In this document: positions 32,225 through 40,511 of the stretch, piece by piece
Numbering within the stretch: position 1 is the first letter of the stretch
How the letters are laid out: each line of letters starts with the position of its first letter
Assembly (NCBI GenBank): GCA_900320565.1
Contig: ONSR01000012.1
Location: forward strand, 1-49,540
Direction of reading: 5' to 3'
Length of the DNA: 49,540 nt
From: an uncultured Prevotellaceae bacterium
Lineage (GTDB): Bacteria; Bacteroidota; Bacteroidia; Bacteroidales; Bacteroidaceae
Made by a program: the position numbers and the translations under genes
The notes under the pieces: generated by a model
The model's database searches: none
What the model saw: only the letters and a program-made list of their open reading frames with translations
What the model was told of the DNA's origin: nothing

Positions 32225-33016
32225 ATGCAAAAAAGTATGGGAATTGATGCTCGTATAGACGAATTACTTGCAAATCTTGAGCCAATCACATTGGATCAGA
32301 TGAAGGAGATTCGTCTTATGAATCGCACGGACACCAAGTTCGTGACGAACAAGGAAACCCTTGCACGCCTCTTGGAGCTTGCGCAAGGGAAGTACTACGC
32401 ACAGTTCCATTGCGATGCTAAGATTGCTAACTACATGACAACCTATTGGGACACGGACACGTATCGCTTCTATATGGAGCACCACAACGAACGGGCTCCC
32501 AGACAAAAGGTTCGCGTCAGGACCTACATGGACAGCAACGACACTTTCCTCGAGGTCAAGACAAAGAACAATCACGGCCGCACGAAGAAGAAACGCGTCG
32601 CTGTGCCGGGACAAGAGATAACAGGCGAGAACGGCAACGAAGAGTTCCTGCAGGAGAGGGTGCACCTCGGCTTGGCAGACATCCATCCTACGGTTCGCAA
32701 CCAGTTCCATCGCATCACGCTCGTCAACTATGGCAAGACAGAACGCCTGACCATCGACTACGACGTGCACTTCCACAACTACGAGACAGGGAGGAATGCT
32801 AATGTCGGCCCCCTCGTCATCATCGAGCTCAAGCGCGACGGCAACGTCTATAGTCCCGTCCTCGACATCCTTAGGGAACTTCGCATCAAGCCAAGCGGCT
32901 TCAGCAAGTACTGCATCGGTTCCGTCATGACGAACAAAGAGCTGAAGCAGAACCTCTTCAAAGCGCGCCTGGTCAAGTTGAGTAAATTGGCAGGACATAA
33001 GTTGCAACTCGATTGA
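32225..33016 (+). CDS. VTC-domain protein (polyphosphate polymerase-like)
   Basis: A 263-residue soluble protein with the VTC/triphosphate-tunnel fold known from the yeast polyphosphate polymerase Vtc4. Tunnel residues are visible as MNRTDTKFVTNKETL, QKVRVRTYMDS (Arg pair), FLEVKTKNNHGRTKKKR (Glu-Lys), ERLTIDYDVHF, VIIELKRDG (Glu-Lys) and the closing SGFSKYCIG. Bacterial members are usually encoded next to DUF4956, as here. Polyphosphate synthesis is not proven for them. The start was chosen from the promoter position; it leads a five-gene operon ending at 36429. Confidence 0.88.
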   Translation: MQKSMGIDARIDELLANLEPITLDQMKEIRLMNRTDTKFVTNKETLARLLELAQGKYYAQFHCDAKIANYMTTYWDTDTYRFYMEHHNERAPRQKVRVRTYMDSNDTFLEVKTKNNHGRTKKKRVAVPGQEITGENGNEEFLQERVHLGLADIHPTVRNQFHRITLVNYGKTERLTIDYDVHFHNYETGRNANVGPLVIIELKRDGNVYSPVLDILRELRIKPSGFSKYCIGSVMTNKELKQNLFKARLVKLSKLAGHKLQLD

Positions 33017-33048
33017 AAGCAAAAGGAAACTAAACAAACATCATTTAT

Positions 33049-33762
33049 ATGGACTTCTTAAACGATCTTAACTATCAGCTGGGTAATGCGATAGGCTTGA
33101 CGCTGCTTGACCCCCAGCATTTCATTTCACTGGTAATGCGCTTTATCATCAACCTTGTCGTAGTGACAATCATTGCGCGTTGCTTCTACTATCCCCGCAG
33201 TCGTCGTCGCGACTACATGTTCATCTACATTCTGATGTCAATGAGCATCTTCCTGCTTGTAAGCCTGATGGAGGGCGACGGCATGAACCTCGGTGCTGCG
33301 ATGGGACTCTTTGCCATTTTCGGCATCATGCGTTTCCGTACGGAAGCCGTGCCTATCCGAGAGATGACTTACCTCTTCATGCTCATTGCTGTAAGTGTCG
33401 TCAATGCTCTTGGTCGTGCAGAGTATCACCCGAAGGCTGACTATTGGGACGGTTTCGGTTTGGTAACCATAGTCTTTGTTAACCTTGCCTTCCTGGGAAT
33501 GGCTTGGCTCTTTGAGAGCAGCAGACTGGTCAACTCTAACTGCAGCAAATACATTCTTTACGATAACATATCCCTCATCACTCCAGACAAGCGCGAAGAG
33601 TTGAAGGCCGACTTGGAGAAGCGTACAGGTCTGAAGATAGAGCGCATAGAAGTAGGCACCATCGACTTCCTGAAGGACTCGTGCATGATTCGCATCTTCT
33701 ATGACTATCCCTTCGACCGTGGCAACAGCATAGAGGAAATGATTAAAATGCCTCGCACATGA
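33049..33762 (+). CDS. DUF4956 membrane protein
   Basis: A 237-residue inner-membrane protein. Four helices lie in the first 155 residues (VMRFIINLVVVTIIARCFYY, YIILMSMSIFLLVSL-like, MGLFAIFGIMRFR and LVTIVFVNLAFLGMAWLF). The conserved loop MRFRTEAVPIREMTYLFMLI is the family hallmark. A soluble C-terminal domain (REELKADLEKRTGLKIERIE to YDYPF) follows. DUF4956 is repeatedly found beside VTC-domain genes, so the two probably form a membrane complex, perhaps a channel plus polymerase. The DUF2490 gene overlaps its end by 4 bp. Confidence 0.88.
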   Translation: MDFLNDLNYQLGNAIGLTLLDPQHFISLVMRFIINLVVVTIIARCFYYPRSRRRDYMFIYILMSMSIFLLVSLMEGDGMNLGAAMGLFAIFGIMRFRTEAVPIREMTYLFMLIAVSVVNALGRAEYHPKADYWDGFGLVTIVFVNLAFLGMAWLFESSRLVNSNCSKYILYDNISLITPDKREELKADLEKRTGLKIERIEVGTIDFLKDSCMIRIFYDYPFDRGNSIEEMIKMPRT

Positions 33763-34661
33763 AACTGCGTCAAACAATACTTGCACTCTTGTTGCTTCTT
33801 GTGGCTCCCCTGATGGCTCAGGAAAGCAACGACGAAGCCGGCATCTGGTCTGAGATTGGCATCGAGAAAGCCATTACGAAGAAATGGGATGTGGGACTCG
33901 ACATGGAGTATCGTGCGCAGAACAAGGCCCGCGTCTCTGTCGGGCTTGGCACGAGTTATAAGGTGAACAAGTATCTTAAGTTTGGCCTGAGTTACAGTTT
34001 TCTCTATTCTTGCAAAGCAGACAAGTATAAAGACAAGAGTGAAGGTGAAGTCGGTGCAGATTACTGGAAGATTGGTCACAACTTCACGCCCGAGTATTGG
34101 TACCCGCGCCATCGTTTCAATGTCGAGGCGACAGGCAGCATAAAGTTAATGAATTGGCTCAAGATTTCCCTTCGTGAGCGTTATCAGCTGACATATGCTG
34201 GGGAACGGACTTATGATAAGTATGTTTATCGCGAAGATTGGAGCATGCAGCCACAATATATAATAGACGGATGGGATTGGATTTACATAGGAGACGTTGC
34301 TGAGATGAATGGTGACCCTACCGACGAGTGGAGAGTCGAAACGAAACCAGCATACACCGACCAGGTGCTACGTTCGCGCCTCAAGTTCGAGTATGACAAG
34401 AAGCGTTGCCCTTACTCGCCTTTTGTATCGGCAGAGTTCCACAACAGTGTCAGCGTTGGCGACCACATGCTCTTGCAGAAGATACGCACTGCCGTCGGAT
34501 GCTCCTACAAGTTCCGCAAGCATAATGAGGTGTCGCTGGCATACATCATTACCTTCGACATGTTCGACACAGAAGAGAACACGACTACATTAGAGACCGA
34601 AACCATACGCCTGCACGACAGGATGCATACTATTAACATCGGCTACAAATACAGCTTCTGA
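33759..34661 (+). CDS. DUF2490 outer-membrane beta-barrel protein
   Basis: A 300-residue protein with a signal peptide (LALLLLLVAPLMAQ, about 1-21). The rest is a run of amphipathic strands such as KWDVGLDMEYRAQN, YLKFGLSYSFLYS and ISLRERYQLTYAGE. It closes with TINIGYKYSF and a terminal Phe, as usual for barrels inserted by the Bam machine. It matches the DUF2490 family. In this operon it could be the outer-membrane exit for whatever the VTC-DUF4956 pair makes or controls. That role is an inference; no substrate is known. Confidence 0.82.
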   Translation: MKLRQTILALLLLLVAPLMAQESNDEAGIWSEIGIEKAITKKWDVGLDMEYRAQNKARVSVGLGTSYKVNKYLKFGLSYSFLYSCKADKYKDKSEGEVGADYWKIGHNFTPEYWYPRHRFNVEATGSIKLMNWLKISLRERYQLTYAGERTYDKYVYREDWSMQPQYIIDGWDWIYIGDVAEMNGDPTDEWRVETKPAYTDQVLRSRLKFEYDKKRCPYSPFVSAEFHNSVSVGDHMLLQKIRTAVGCSYKFRKHNEVSLAYIITFDMFDTEENTTTLETETIRLHDRMHTINIGYKYSF

Positions 34662-34700
34662 TAATTACAATTGCACAATCACTGAATTACCAATAGCATT

Positions 34701-35144
34701 ATGAAGACAAAGAACATTTTGGCAGCAATGCTGCTCATGATTGGCACGAGCCTGATGGCAGAGAACTATCTTACTGTCACTTACGGTGGCACAACAGACA
34801 ACTTCTCCTTGCCCACAGTTCAGAGGGTTACGTTCCTGGACGATTATGTCAAGGTAACAACCACCGAATGCGAGGCGCTCTTCCCCATCTCTATTATCGA
34901 GAAGATTTCCTTCACCGATTCTCCTGATGCCATCAATGCTTTGCCTGAGCAGGCAGAGAACCTTACCTTCAAGAACGGCACCCTTGCTGTCAAGGGCGAC
35001 GGACTGCTCTGCATCTATGGCTCAAATGGCGCTCTCGTCAACATTGCCAATGTCAAGGAAGGTGCCAACATCAGCCTCAAGAATCTTCCCGCAGGCGTGT
35101 ATGTTGTCAGAATGGGGGACAAGACTATCAAGGTGAGGAAGTAA
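34701..35144 (+). CDS. Small secreted protein with Bacteroidales sorting-type tail
   Basis: A 147-residue protein with a signal peptide (ILAAMLLMIGTSLMA, about 1-20). A short beta-rich module follows: YLTVTYGGTTDNFSLPTVQR and ALFPISIIEKISF. The tail is LLCIYGSNGALVNIANV then LPAGVYVVRMGDKTIKVRK, of the kind found on exported Prevotella proteins. It has no domain I can name. Its N-terminal module resembles the opening of the next gene's product, suggesting the two bind the same partner. Confidence 0.75.
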   Translation: MKTKNILAAMLLMIGTSLMAENYLTVTYGGTTDNFSLPTVQRVTFLDDYVKVTTTECEALFPISIIEKISFTDSPDAINALPEQAENLTFKNGTLAVKGDGLLCIYGSNGALVNIANVKEGANISLKNLPAGVYVVRMGDKTIKVRK

Positions 35145-35196
35145 AAACTGCCTCTCCGGATAGAGGCTCTTTTACCAGAAACACATCACAAACAGG

Positions 35197-36429
35197 ATGA
35201 TAATGAGAAGACTTTTCATTATGGGCATGTCTGTGCTCTATGCCTTTGCTATGCAGGCACAAGAGCAGATTCGTGTATGGAAGGAGGGCGAGAGCAAACG
35301 CTTCCGCACCTCGGAACTCGTATTCTCCGAGGACGGCACGTCTTTCCAGGTGAATGACTCTACCTACGACTGTGCCCAAATAGACAGCATCACCGTAGTT
35401 CATATTGTCACCGTTACTTTCGATGGCGACACGGCATACGTTGACCTTGGGCATGCTCCGAATGTTACGGATACAATTCAAGGCGCTCACGTCAAGTTGA
35501 TTAGCACCGACACGAAGAACGAGTTGGAGTTTGTGCTGCAGGGAGAGAGCACGCATGGTTCGTTGTATTACGACGGGCCGCTCAAGTGTAGGTTCTACCT
35601 GAATGGGCTCAACCTCACGAGCGACCAGGGTGCTGCCATCGACATCAAATGCGGCAAGCGCGTTGACCTGATTCTGAATGAAGGCACGGAGAATTTCCTT
35701 GCCGATGCAGCAGGCGGCGACCAGAAGGCTGCCCTGTACTGCAAGGGCCACCTCGAGGTTTCGGGTGGCGGCGCGCTCACCGTCTCTGGCAATGCCAAGC
35801 ATGGTATCGCCACGAAGGAGTACATGGAGATAAAGAAGAGCACGGGCAGCATCACGGTCAACAAAGCGGTATCTGATGCCATGCATATCGGGCAGTACTT
35901 CTTGATGAACGGCGGCACAGTGACGCTAAGCAAGCAAAAGGGCGACGGGCTGCAGGTGGAAATCCTGACAGACATCACGGAAAGCGGTGACACCATTCCG
36001 GACCCCGACAAGGAGGACAACGGACAGGTGTTCATCCGCGGCGGGTTGCTCACCATAACAGCTGAAGAGGACCTGACCAGAGGCATCAAAGCACCGCTCG
36101 ACATGACCGTCAGCGGTGGTACGGTTCGTGTCGAAGCTAGAGGCGACGGCTCCAAGGGCATCTCCGTGACACGCAATATGCTCATCAATCAAGAAACTGA
36201 TAACACCCTCATCCAGGTCTATGTCACAGGCGATACCTATGAGTACGACGACGACGACGAGGAGTATAATGTAGGTATCAGGGTAAAGGGCGACCTCACC
36301 ATCAATGCCGGAACCGTTCAGGTAAGCACCGGTCAACATAATTTCGGCATTAGGTTGAGCAAGAACAGCAAATACACGAAGTCCGACGAGGCAGTCGTGA
36401 ATGCCAAATTGTCGCGGGCAAGTAAATAA
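35197..36429 (+). CDS. Secreted Cthe_2159-like carbohydrate-binding protein
   Basis: A 410-residue protein with a signal peptide (about 1-22, ending MQAQ), a short module like that of the preceding gene, then a beta-helix of the Cthe_2159/DUF4353 type (about 90-400). Repeating turns read HGIATKEYMEIKKSTGSITV, DAMHIGQYFLMNGGTVTLSK, GIKAPLDMTVSGGTVRVEA and GIRVKGDLTINAGTVQVSTG. Family members bind calcium and acidic polysaccharide. An acidic insert (YEYDDDDEEYN) from a GAC-rich tract could add a calcium site. It closes the VTC operon and its stop runs directly into array A5. Confidence 0.85.
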   Translation: MIMRRLFIMGMSVLYAFAMQAQEQIRVWKEGESKRFRTSELVFSEDGTSFQVNDSTYDCAQIDSITVVHIVTVTFDGDTAYVDLGHAPNVTDTIQGAHVKLISTDTKNELEFVLQGESTHGSLYYDGPLKCRFYLNGLNLTSDQGAAIDIKCGKRVDLILNEGTENFLADAAGGDQKAALYCKGHLEVSGGGALTVSGNAKHGIATKEYMEIKKSTGSITVNKAVSDAMHIGQYFLMNGGTVTLSKQKGDGLQVEILTDITESGDTIPDPDKEDNGQVFIRGGLLTITAEEDLTRGIKAPLDMTVSGGTVRVEARGDGSKGISVTRNMLINQETDNTLIQVYVTGDTYEYDDDDEEYNVGIRVKGDLTINAGTVQVSTGQHNFGIRLSKNSKYTKSDEAVVNAKLSRASK

Positions 36430-36537
36430 CGCTCTGCCGAGGAGTGAAAAACGCCCTATAGGGGAATGACCAACGCCCTATAGGGGAATAGCAAACGCCC
36501 TATAGGGGAATGACTCTTCCCCTATAGGGCGTTTTTC
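36428..36537. repeat. 22-bp word array A5 (AACGCCCTATAGGGGAAT)
   Basis: Five 22-bp units start at 36428 (degenerate), 36450, 36472, 36494 and 36516. The three central units share AACGCCCTATAGGGGAAT, with a CCCTATAGGG palindrome. The fifth, in the same register, is an inverted copy (TTCCCCTATAGGGCGTT). It fills the entire gap between the convergent stops at 36429 and 36547. Confidence 0.95.
36494..36535. terminator. Terminator formed by the last two array units
   Basis: AACGCCCTATAGGGGAA and TTCCCCTATAGGGCGTT pair perfectly over 17 bp around a short loop, then TTTT follows on the plus strand. It would end the VTC operon and, from the other side, rmlA. Confidence 0.75.
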
Positions 36538-36546
36538 TATGCTGGT

Positions 36547-37455
36547 TTAAAGGTCGATATTTTCCTTACCGAAGCGCCTCACGTCTTCTATGACCTTCAG
36601 CAGATACTGCCCGTACTGGTTCTTGAGCATAGGCTGTGCCAGCGCACGCATCCGCTCTTCATCAATCCAACCCTTGCGGTAGGCAATACCTTCCAAGCAA
36701 CCGACCTTGAGTCCCTGCCGCTTTTCGAGAACCTCAATGTAGGTAGAGGCTTCGGAAAGTGAATCGAAGGTTCCCGTGTCAAGCCAAGCGAAGCCTCGAC
36801 CAAGTGTCTGCACCTTCAGTTCGCCATCCTCCAGGAAGCGTTGGTTGACAGTCGTTATCTCGTACTCGCCGCGGGCACTGGGCTTGATGTTCTTCGCCAC
36901 TTCGACCACCTTATTGGGATAGAAGTAAAGACCCACGACGGCATAGTTGCTCTTCGGATTGGCTGGCTTCTCTTCGATGCTGAGGCAGTTGCCCTGCTTG
37001 TCGAACTCTGCCACGCCGTAGCGCTCGGGGTCGTTCACCCAGTAGCCAAACACGGTTGCCTTCTTCTCTTCCTCTGCAGTGCGGACTGCCTCATGCAGCA
37101 AAGCACTGAAGCCATTGCCCTGAAAGATGTTGTCGCCAAGCACGAGGCAGGCGCAATCGTCGCCAATGAAGTCAGCGCCAATGGTAAAGGCCTGGGCCAA
37201 TCCGTCGGGCGAAGGCTGCTCGGCATATGTGAAGTGTACGCCATAGTCGCTGCCGTCGCCGAGCAAACGCTTGAAGCCCGGCAGGTCGAAAGGCGTGGAG
37301 ATGATGAGGATGTCGCGTATTCCAGCTTGCATCAGAACACTGATGGGGTAGTAAATCATCGGTTTGTCGTAGATAGGCATGAGCTGCTTGCTGATGCCTT
37401 TCGTGATGGGATATAACCGAGTGCCGGAGCCTCCGGCAAGAACAATTCCTTTCAT
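36547..37455 (-). CDS. rmlA: Glucose-1-phosphate thymidylyltransferase
   Basis: A 302-residue nucleotidyltransferase that makes dTDP-glucose from glucose-1-phosphate and dTTP, the first step to dTDP-rhamnose. The N-terminal signature is [20 protein letters not shown] followed by [16 protein letters not shown]. Also visible are [36 protein letters not shown] with the catalytic Asp, [20 protein letters not shown] and [11 protein letters not shown]. rmlB, rmlC and rmlD are not in the window. The length matches the long RmlA type. The start codon follows a run of 8-bp repeats. Confidence 0.96.
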   Translation of the reverse strand: MKGIVLAGGSGTRLYPITKGISKQLMPIYDKPMIYYPISVLMQAGIRDILIISTPFDLPGFKRLLGDGSDYGVHFTYAEQPSPDGLAQAFTIGADFIGDDCACLVLGDNIFQGNGFSALLHEAVRTAEEEKKATVFGYWVNDPERYGVAEFDKQGNCLSIEEKPANPKSNYAVVGLYFYPNKVVEVAKNIKPSARGEYEITTVNQRFLEDGELKVQTLGRGFAWLDTGTFDSLSEASTYIEVLEKRQGLKVGCLEGIAYRKGWIDEERMRALAQPMLKNQYGQYLLKVIEDVRRFGKENIDL

Positions 37456-37511
37456 GGTTAGTCTTTTATTTTGTCGTTATGACGTTATAACGCTATTTCA
37501 TTATAACGATG
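37456..37511. repeat. 8-bp imperfect tandem repeats before rmlA
   Basis: From about 37472 the gap reads as 8-bp words GTCGTTAT, GACGTTAT, AACGCTAT, TTCATTAT, AACGATGT. It lies between the Dabb gene and rmlA, both on the minus strand. Confidence 0.6.
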
Positions 37512-37820
37512 TTAATTAGTCTCATAGTCCAGACAGGTGCGGAGGCAGGTGTATGGACGCACCTTGCCGTCTGCCACAGCCACGTGTTCCGGGTGAACGG
37601 CATAGGCTTTCAGCGCAGCCTCATCAGTGAAGGTGCTGTCGAGCATCACGTCGGCATTCGACGACTCGAGGCGTCCGTCAACGTTCACTACAATGCTCAG
37701 CAGGCCGGGAATACGGCCAGCCAAGCCTTCCAGACCTGCCTTGATGTCCTTCTTGACGCGCTGCTTCTCCTCGTTCGAGAGGTCATCTCTCAGCTTCCAC
37801 AGTATGATGTGCTTTACCAT
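37512..37820 (-). CDS. Dabb-family (dimeric alpha-beta barrel) protein
   Basis: A 102-residue protein beginning MVKHIILWKLRDDLSNEEKQ, with GLAGRIPGLLSIVVNVDGRL and MLDSTFTDEAALKAYAVHPE followed by HVAV. This is the stress-responsive A/B barrel (Dabb) fold, which dimerises to form a small cavity. Some members bind or modify small aromatic or polyketide ligands, but most bacterial ones have no known role. It has its own promoter (37852-37883) and may be co-transcribed with rmlA downstream. Confidence 0.9.
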   Translation of the reverse strand: MVKHIILWKLRDDLSNEEKQRVKKDIKAGLEGLAGRIPGLLSIVVNVDGRLESSNADVMLDSTFTDEAALKAYAVHPEHVAVADGKVRPYTCLRTCLDYETN

Positions 37821-37851
37821 AATATATTATATATAATGTGTAATCGTGCCA

Positions 37852-37883
37852 CAAAGTTAACAAGATTTGCCGACATCTCCAAA
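37852..37883 (-). promoter_or_regulatory. Promoter of the Dabb gene
   Basis: On the minus strand TTTG (37883-37880), 20 bp, TAACTTTG (37859-37852); the ATG is at 37820. Confidence 0.7.
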
Positions 37884-37898
37884 TTTAACAGGCAGAAA

Positions 37899-38675
37899 TC
37901 ATCCGCCATACGTGTGTACGCTTGCTCCTTGGGCTGATGGCAGATAGTTTATGCCCCACCAACACATCTGCAGACACATGAAGCAAACCACTTGCCACAA
38001 CAGGGCTGGAGTGACTGCGTCGGGCCGACTCTTGCGCAGATGCACGTAGATGAGGTAGCACATCCACGTCGCAGCGGCCCACGTCTCCTTCGGGTCCCAC
38101 GACCAATACGTGCCCCATGCCTCCTTGGCCCACAGTGCTCCGAACAGCATGCCGATGGTAAGGAACGACAGACCCACTCTGGTCAGGTTGTCGATGGCTG
38201 CCAGCTGGTCCTGTTTCTTACAGAGCTGCCACAATGCCATCAGCGTTGCAACACCCGTCGTGGCATAGGCGAACATATAGATAATGACGTGGGGTGCGAA
38301 CCATGGGCTTTGCAAAGCAGGCATCAACTCCTTGCTATGTATCTCTGGCTTCAGGATGTTGATGCAGATAAACACTGTGCTGAGCAGCGTACTGAAAGAG
38401 AGAATCCACCGATAATGCCAGCGGCTGTAGGTGATCAGGCCTACGAGAGGGAGAAACAGGGAATACCAAAGTCGCGTCTCACCCATTGTGCGCATGGGCG
38501 GATGACCTAATGAAATCCACATCATGGCGATGTACGAGCCAAAGATGAGCAAGCCGCAGATGGTCAGCAGATATACTGCCTTCTGCCTCTTCCCACGCAG
38601 GGAAAGCACAGCCGCCACTGTCCAGCATATCCAAGCCAGCAGGGCAAAAAGCCAAAGAGTGTTCCAAGTTACCAT
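37899..38675 (-). CDS. CcsA-type cytochrome c maturation protein
   Basis: A 258-residue inner-membrane protein with about eight helices that handles haem for cytochrome c assembly (system II). The tryptophan-rich WWD haem-handling motif is clear: KEAWGTYWSWDPKETWAAAT. Candidate haem-ligand His residues lie in GHPPMRTMG and APHVIIYMFAYATTG. The gene overlaps its ResB-like partner by 7 bp. In many Bacteroidetes the pair sits next to the nitrite reductase genes nrfHA; none is present here. The target cytochrome is therefore unknown. Confidence 0.9.
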   Translation of the reverse strand: MVTWNTLWLFALLAWICWTVAAVLSLRGKRQKAVYLLTICGLLIFGSYIAMMWISLGHPPMRTMGETRLWYSLFLPLVGLITYSRWHYRWILSFSTLLSTVFICINILKPEIHSKELMPALQSPWFAPHVIIYMFAYATTGVATLMALWQLCKKQDQLAAIDNLTRVGLSFLTIGMLFGALWAKEAWGTYWSWDPKETWAAATWMCYLIYVHLRKSRPDAVTPALLWQVVCFMCLQMCWWGINYLPSAQGASVHTYGG

Positions 38676-39550
38676 TTCTTACCTATAAAAATACTTAATG
38701 CACCTGCCAGCATCATGAAGATACCTATATAGACATAGGGCAACCAAGGGTCGCGGACGAGTTCGAAGACGCTGATGTCGCTCTCCTGGCCGCGTGCCTC
38801 GTCGTAGCTGTACTGGTATATCTTCCACCCATGAACCGCGAGGGGTTTGTTCACGCGAATCGTATCATCGACCGAACTGCCACGCTTAGTATAGACGGTC
38901 ACCGCAGACGAGTAGCTCTTCGGAGCGAGCGAAGTCTCATGAAGCTCCATAGAGAAGTCGTGCAGTTCGATGGCTATCGGGAGTTGATGGACACGGTGCT
39001 GAGCATCGACCGCCCGCCATTCCGTCTTGCCTTCCTGCACTACCATACGCAAGTCCTGCATGTCTGCGGCCCCAAGCGTGCCGGCTACGAGGGCGATGAA
39101 GAGTCCCAAGTGATTGAGCAGGAAAGGGATGCTTTGCAGGGACGGCTGCACGAGTCGGGTCATGCACACCATTCCGACGAGCACCACAAGCCATGTATAT
39201 GAGAGGACAAACGGCCAGAATGTGAGCATGGAGGTAATGCCGATGGGTTCCATAGGCTGATGCCCGGACGGAATCTGCCTGGTGACGCCCATCAGGACGG
39301 TCAGCATGGCGCATGCCACCATAGCCGGAATGCCTGCCTGCAACGTAGCCATCCAGCGGAAGAGGCGTACCTTCTTACGCAACAAATGCATCGAGATGAT
39401 GCCGAGCAGCAGCACTGCCAACACGATGATGTTGGCCGGCCAAGCCATCGCATCCCATCGAACTGGTCCGACCGTCAGCTGTAAGAGCATCCCGACGGCA
39501 ACCAAACCGCAGCAGATGAAACTGCCCAATGTCAATCCCCACCTTTTCAT
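38669..39550 (-). CDS. ResB-like cytochrome c maturation protein
   Basis: A 293-residue inner-membrane protein with N-terminal helices (about 8-160, including IIVLAVLLLGIISMHLL and YTWLVVLVGMVCMTRLV). A periplasmic beta domain follows (LPIAIELHDFSMELHETSLA and DTIRVNKPLAVHGWKIYQYS), and a final helix lies near the C terminus (YVYIGIFMMLAGALSIFIG). It fits ResB/CcsB, the partner of CcsA that holds apocytochrome c for haem attachment. It lacks the full ResB length (about 400-450 residues). The start codon lies 184 bp after exonuclease III; the gap holds a repeat relic. Confidence 0.82.
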   Translation of the reverse strand: MKRWGLTLGSFICCGLVAVGMLLQLTVGPVRWDAMAWPANIIVLAVLLLGIISMHLLRKKVRLFRWMATLQAGIPAMVACAMLTVLMGVTRQIPSGHQPMEPIGITSMLTFWPFVLSYTWLVVLVGMVCMTRLVQPSLQSIPFLLNHLGLFIALVAGTLGAADMQDLRMVVQEGKTEWRAVDAQHRVHQLPIAIELHDFSMELHETSLAPKSYSSAVTVYTKRGSSVDDTIRVNKPLAVHGWKIYQYSYDEARGQESDISVFELVRDPWLPYVYIGIFMMLAGALSIFIGKKW

Positions 39551-39589
39551 ATTGCTGACTTAACTTTTTGAAATTCCATTTATTTTGTA

Positions 39590-39722
39590 GGTAAGTAGTT
39601 AAGTAGTTATCGCTTCGCTCGTCCTCCGGACTGTAGTTAAGCCAAAACCATTATGCCTGCTTTCGACTTTCCAAACATTCGGCTTATCTACTTAACTACT
39701 GACTACATAACTACTTCCTAAC
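39590..39722. repeat. Empty inverted-repeat site like that around the four-helix-bundle gene
   Basis: GTAAGTAGTTAAGTAGTTA and TAGTTAAGCC on the left face GGCTTATCTACTTAACTACT and CATAACTACTTCC on the right. These are the same words that bracket 4555-4988, but only about 45 bp with no gene lie between them. A GCTTCGCTCGTCCTCCGGAC insert splits the left arm. Confidence 0.75.
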
Positions 39723-39734
39723 TAAAATTGCAAA

Positions 39735-40487
39735 TTATTCAAGTTCCAGCGACACGGGACAGTGGTCGCTTCCCATGATGTCGTCGTGTATCTCGGCCGA
39801 CTTGAGGCGCGAAGCGAGGCGACTCGACACGAGGAAATAGTCGATGCGCCAGCCCACGTTCTTCTCTCTGGCGTGGAACCGATAGCTCCACCAGCTGTAG
39901 CGTCCCACGGCGTCGGGGTAGAAGTGACGGAACGTGTCGATGAATCCGCTGCCGAGCAACGTGGTCATCTTGTCGCGCTCCTGGTCCGTGAAGCCTGCGT
40001 TCTGATGGTTCGTGGCCGGATTCTTCAGGTCGATTTCCTTGTGGGCCACATTCATGTCGCCACACACGACGACGGGCTTCTTCTGGTCCAACGCGAGAAG
40101 ATAGCTGCGGAAGGCATCCTCCCACTCCATCCTGTAACTGAGGCGGCGCAAACCATCCTGGCTGTTCGGTGTATAGACGCACACCAGATAGTGGTCTCCC
40201 ATCTCGAGCGTGATGACGCGTCCCTCGTGATCGTGCTCCTCGATGCCAAGCCCGTAAGTCACTGCGACTGGTGTCTGGCGCGTGAAGACTGCGGTGCCCG
40301 AGTAGCCTTTCTTCTCTGCGTAGTTCCAATAGGACTGATAGCCTGGGAAACTCAGCTCGAGTTGTCCCTCCTGCAACTTCGTTTCCTGAAGGCACACGAA
40401 GTCGGCATCGAGCTCGGCAAATGCTTCGCGAAAGTTCTTTCCCACAACAGCGCGGAGGCCGTTGACGTTCCAACTGACGTATTTCAT
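39735..40487 (-). CDS. xth: Exodeoxyribonuclease III
   Basis: A 250-residue enzyme from MKYVSWNVNGLRAVV (40487). The upstream ATG at 40514 lies inside the promoter and is rejected. It repairs abasic sites and trims 3-prime ends. Metal and active-site residues appear in CLQETKLQEGQLE (Glu), VCVYTPNSQDGLRRLSYRME (Tyr/Asn), VVCGDMNVAHKEIDLKNP (Asp-Asn) and SWWSYRFHARE. The end is IMGSDHCPVSLELE (Asp-His). Length and motif order are those of single-domain ExoIII/XthA. Confidence 0.96.
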   Translation of the reverse strand: MKYVSWNVNGLRAVVGKNFREAFAELDADFVCLQETKLQEGQLELSFPGYQSYWNYAEKKGYSGTAVFTRQTPVAVTYGLGIEEHDHEGRVITLEMGDHYLVCVYTPNSQDGLRRLSYRMEWEDAFRSYLLALDQKKPVVVCGDMNVAHKEIDLKNPATNHQNAGFTDQERDKMTTLLGSGFIDTFRHFYPDAVGRYSWWSYRFHAREKNVGWRIDYFLVSSRLASRLKSAEIHDDIMGSDHCPVSLELE

Positions 40488-40511
40488 GCTGTTTAATCTT
40501 ACTTTTCGCTG

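Noticed and set aside
36428-36537. CRISPR array
   Set aside because: Units of 22 bp are contiguous with no unique spacers, they differ within and between arrays, and no cas gene is in the window.
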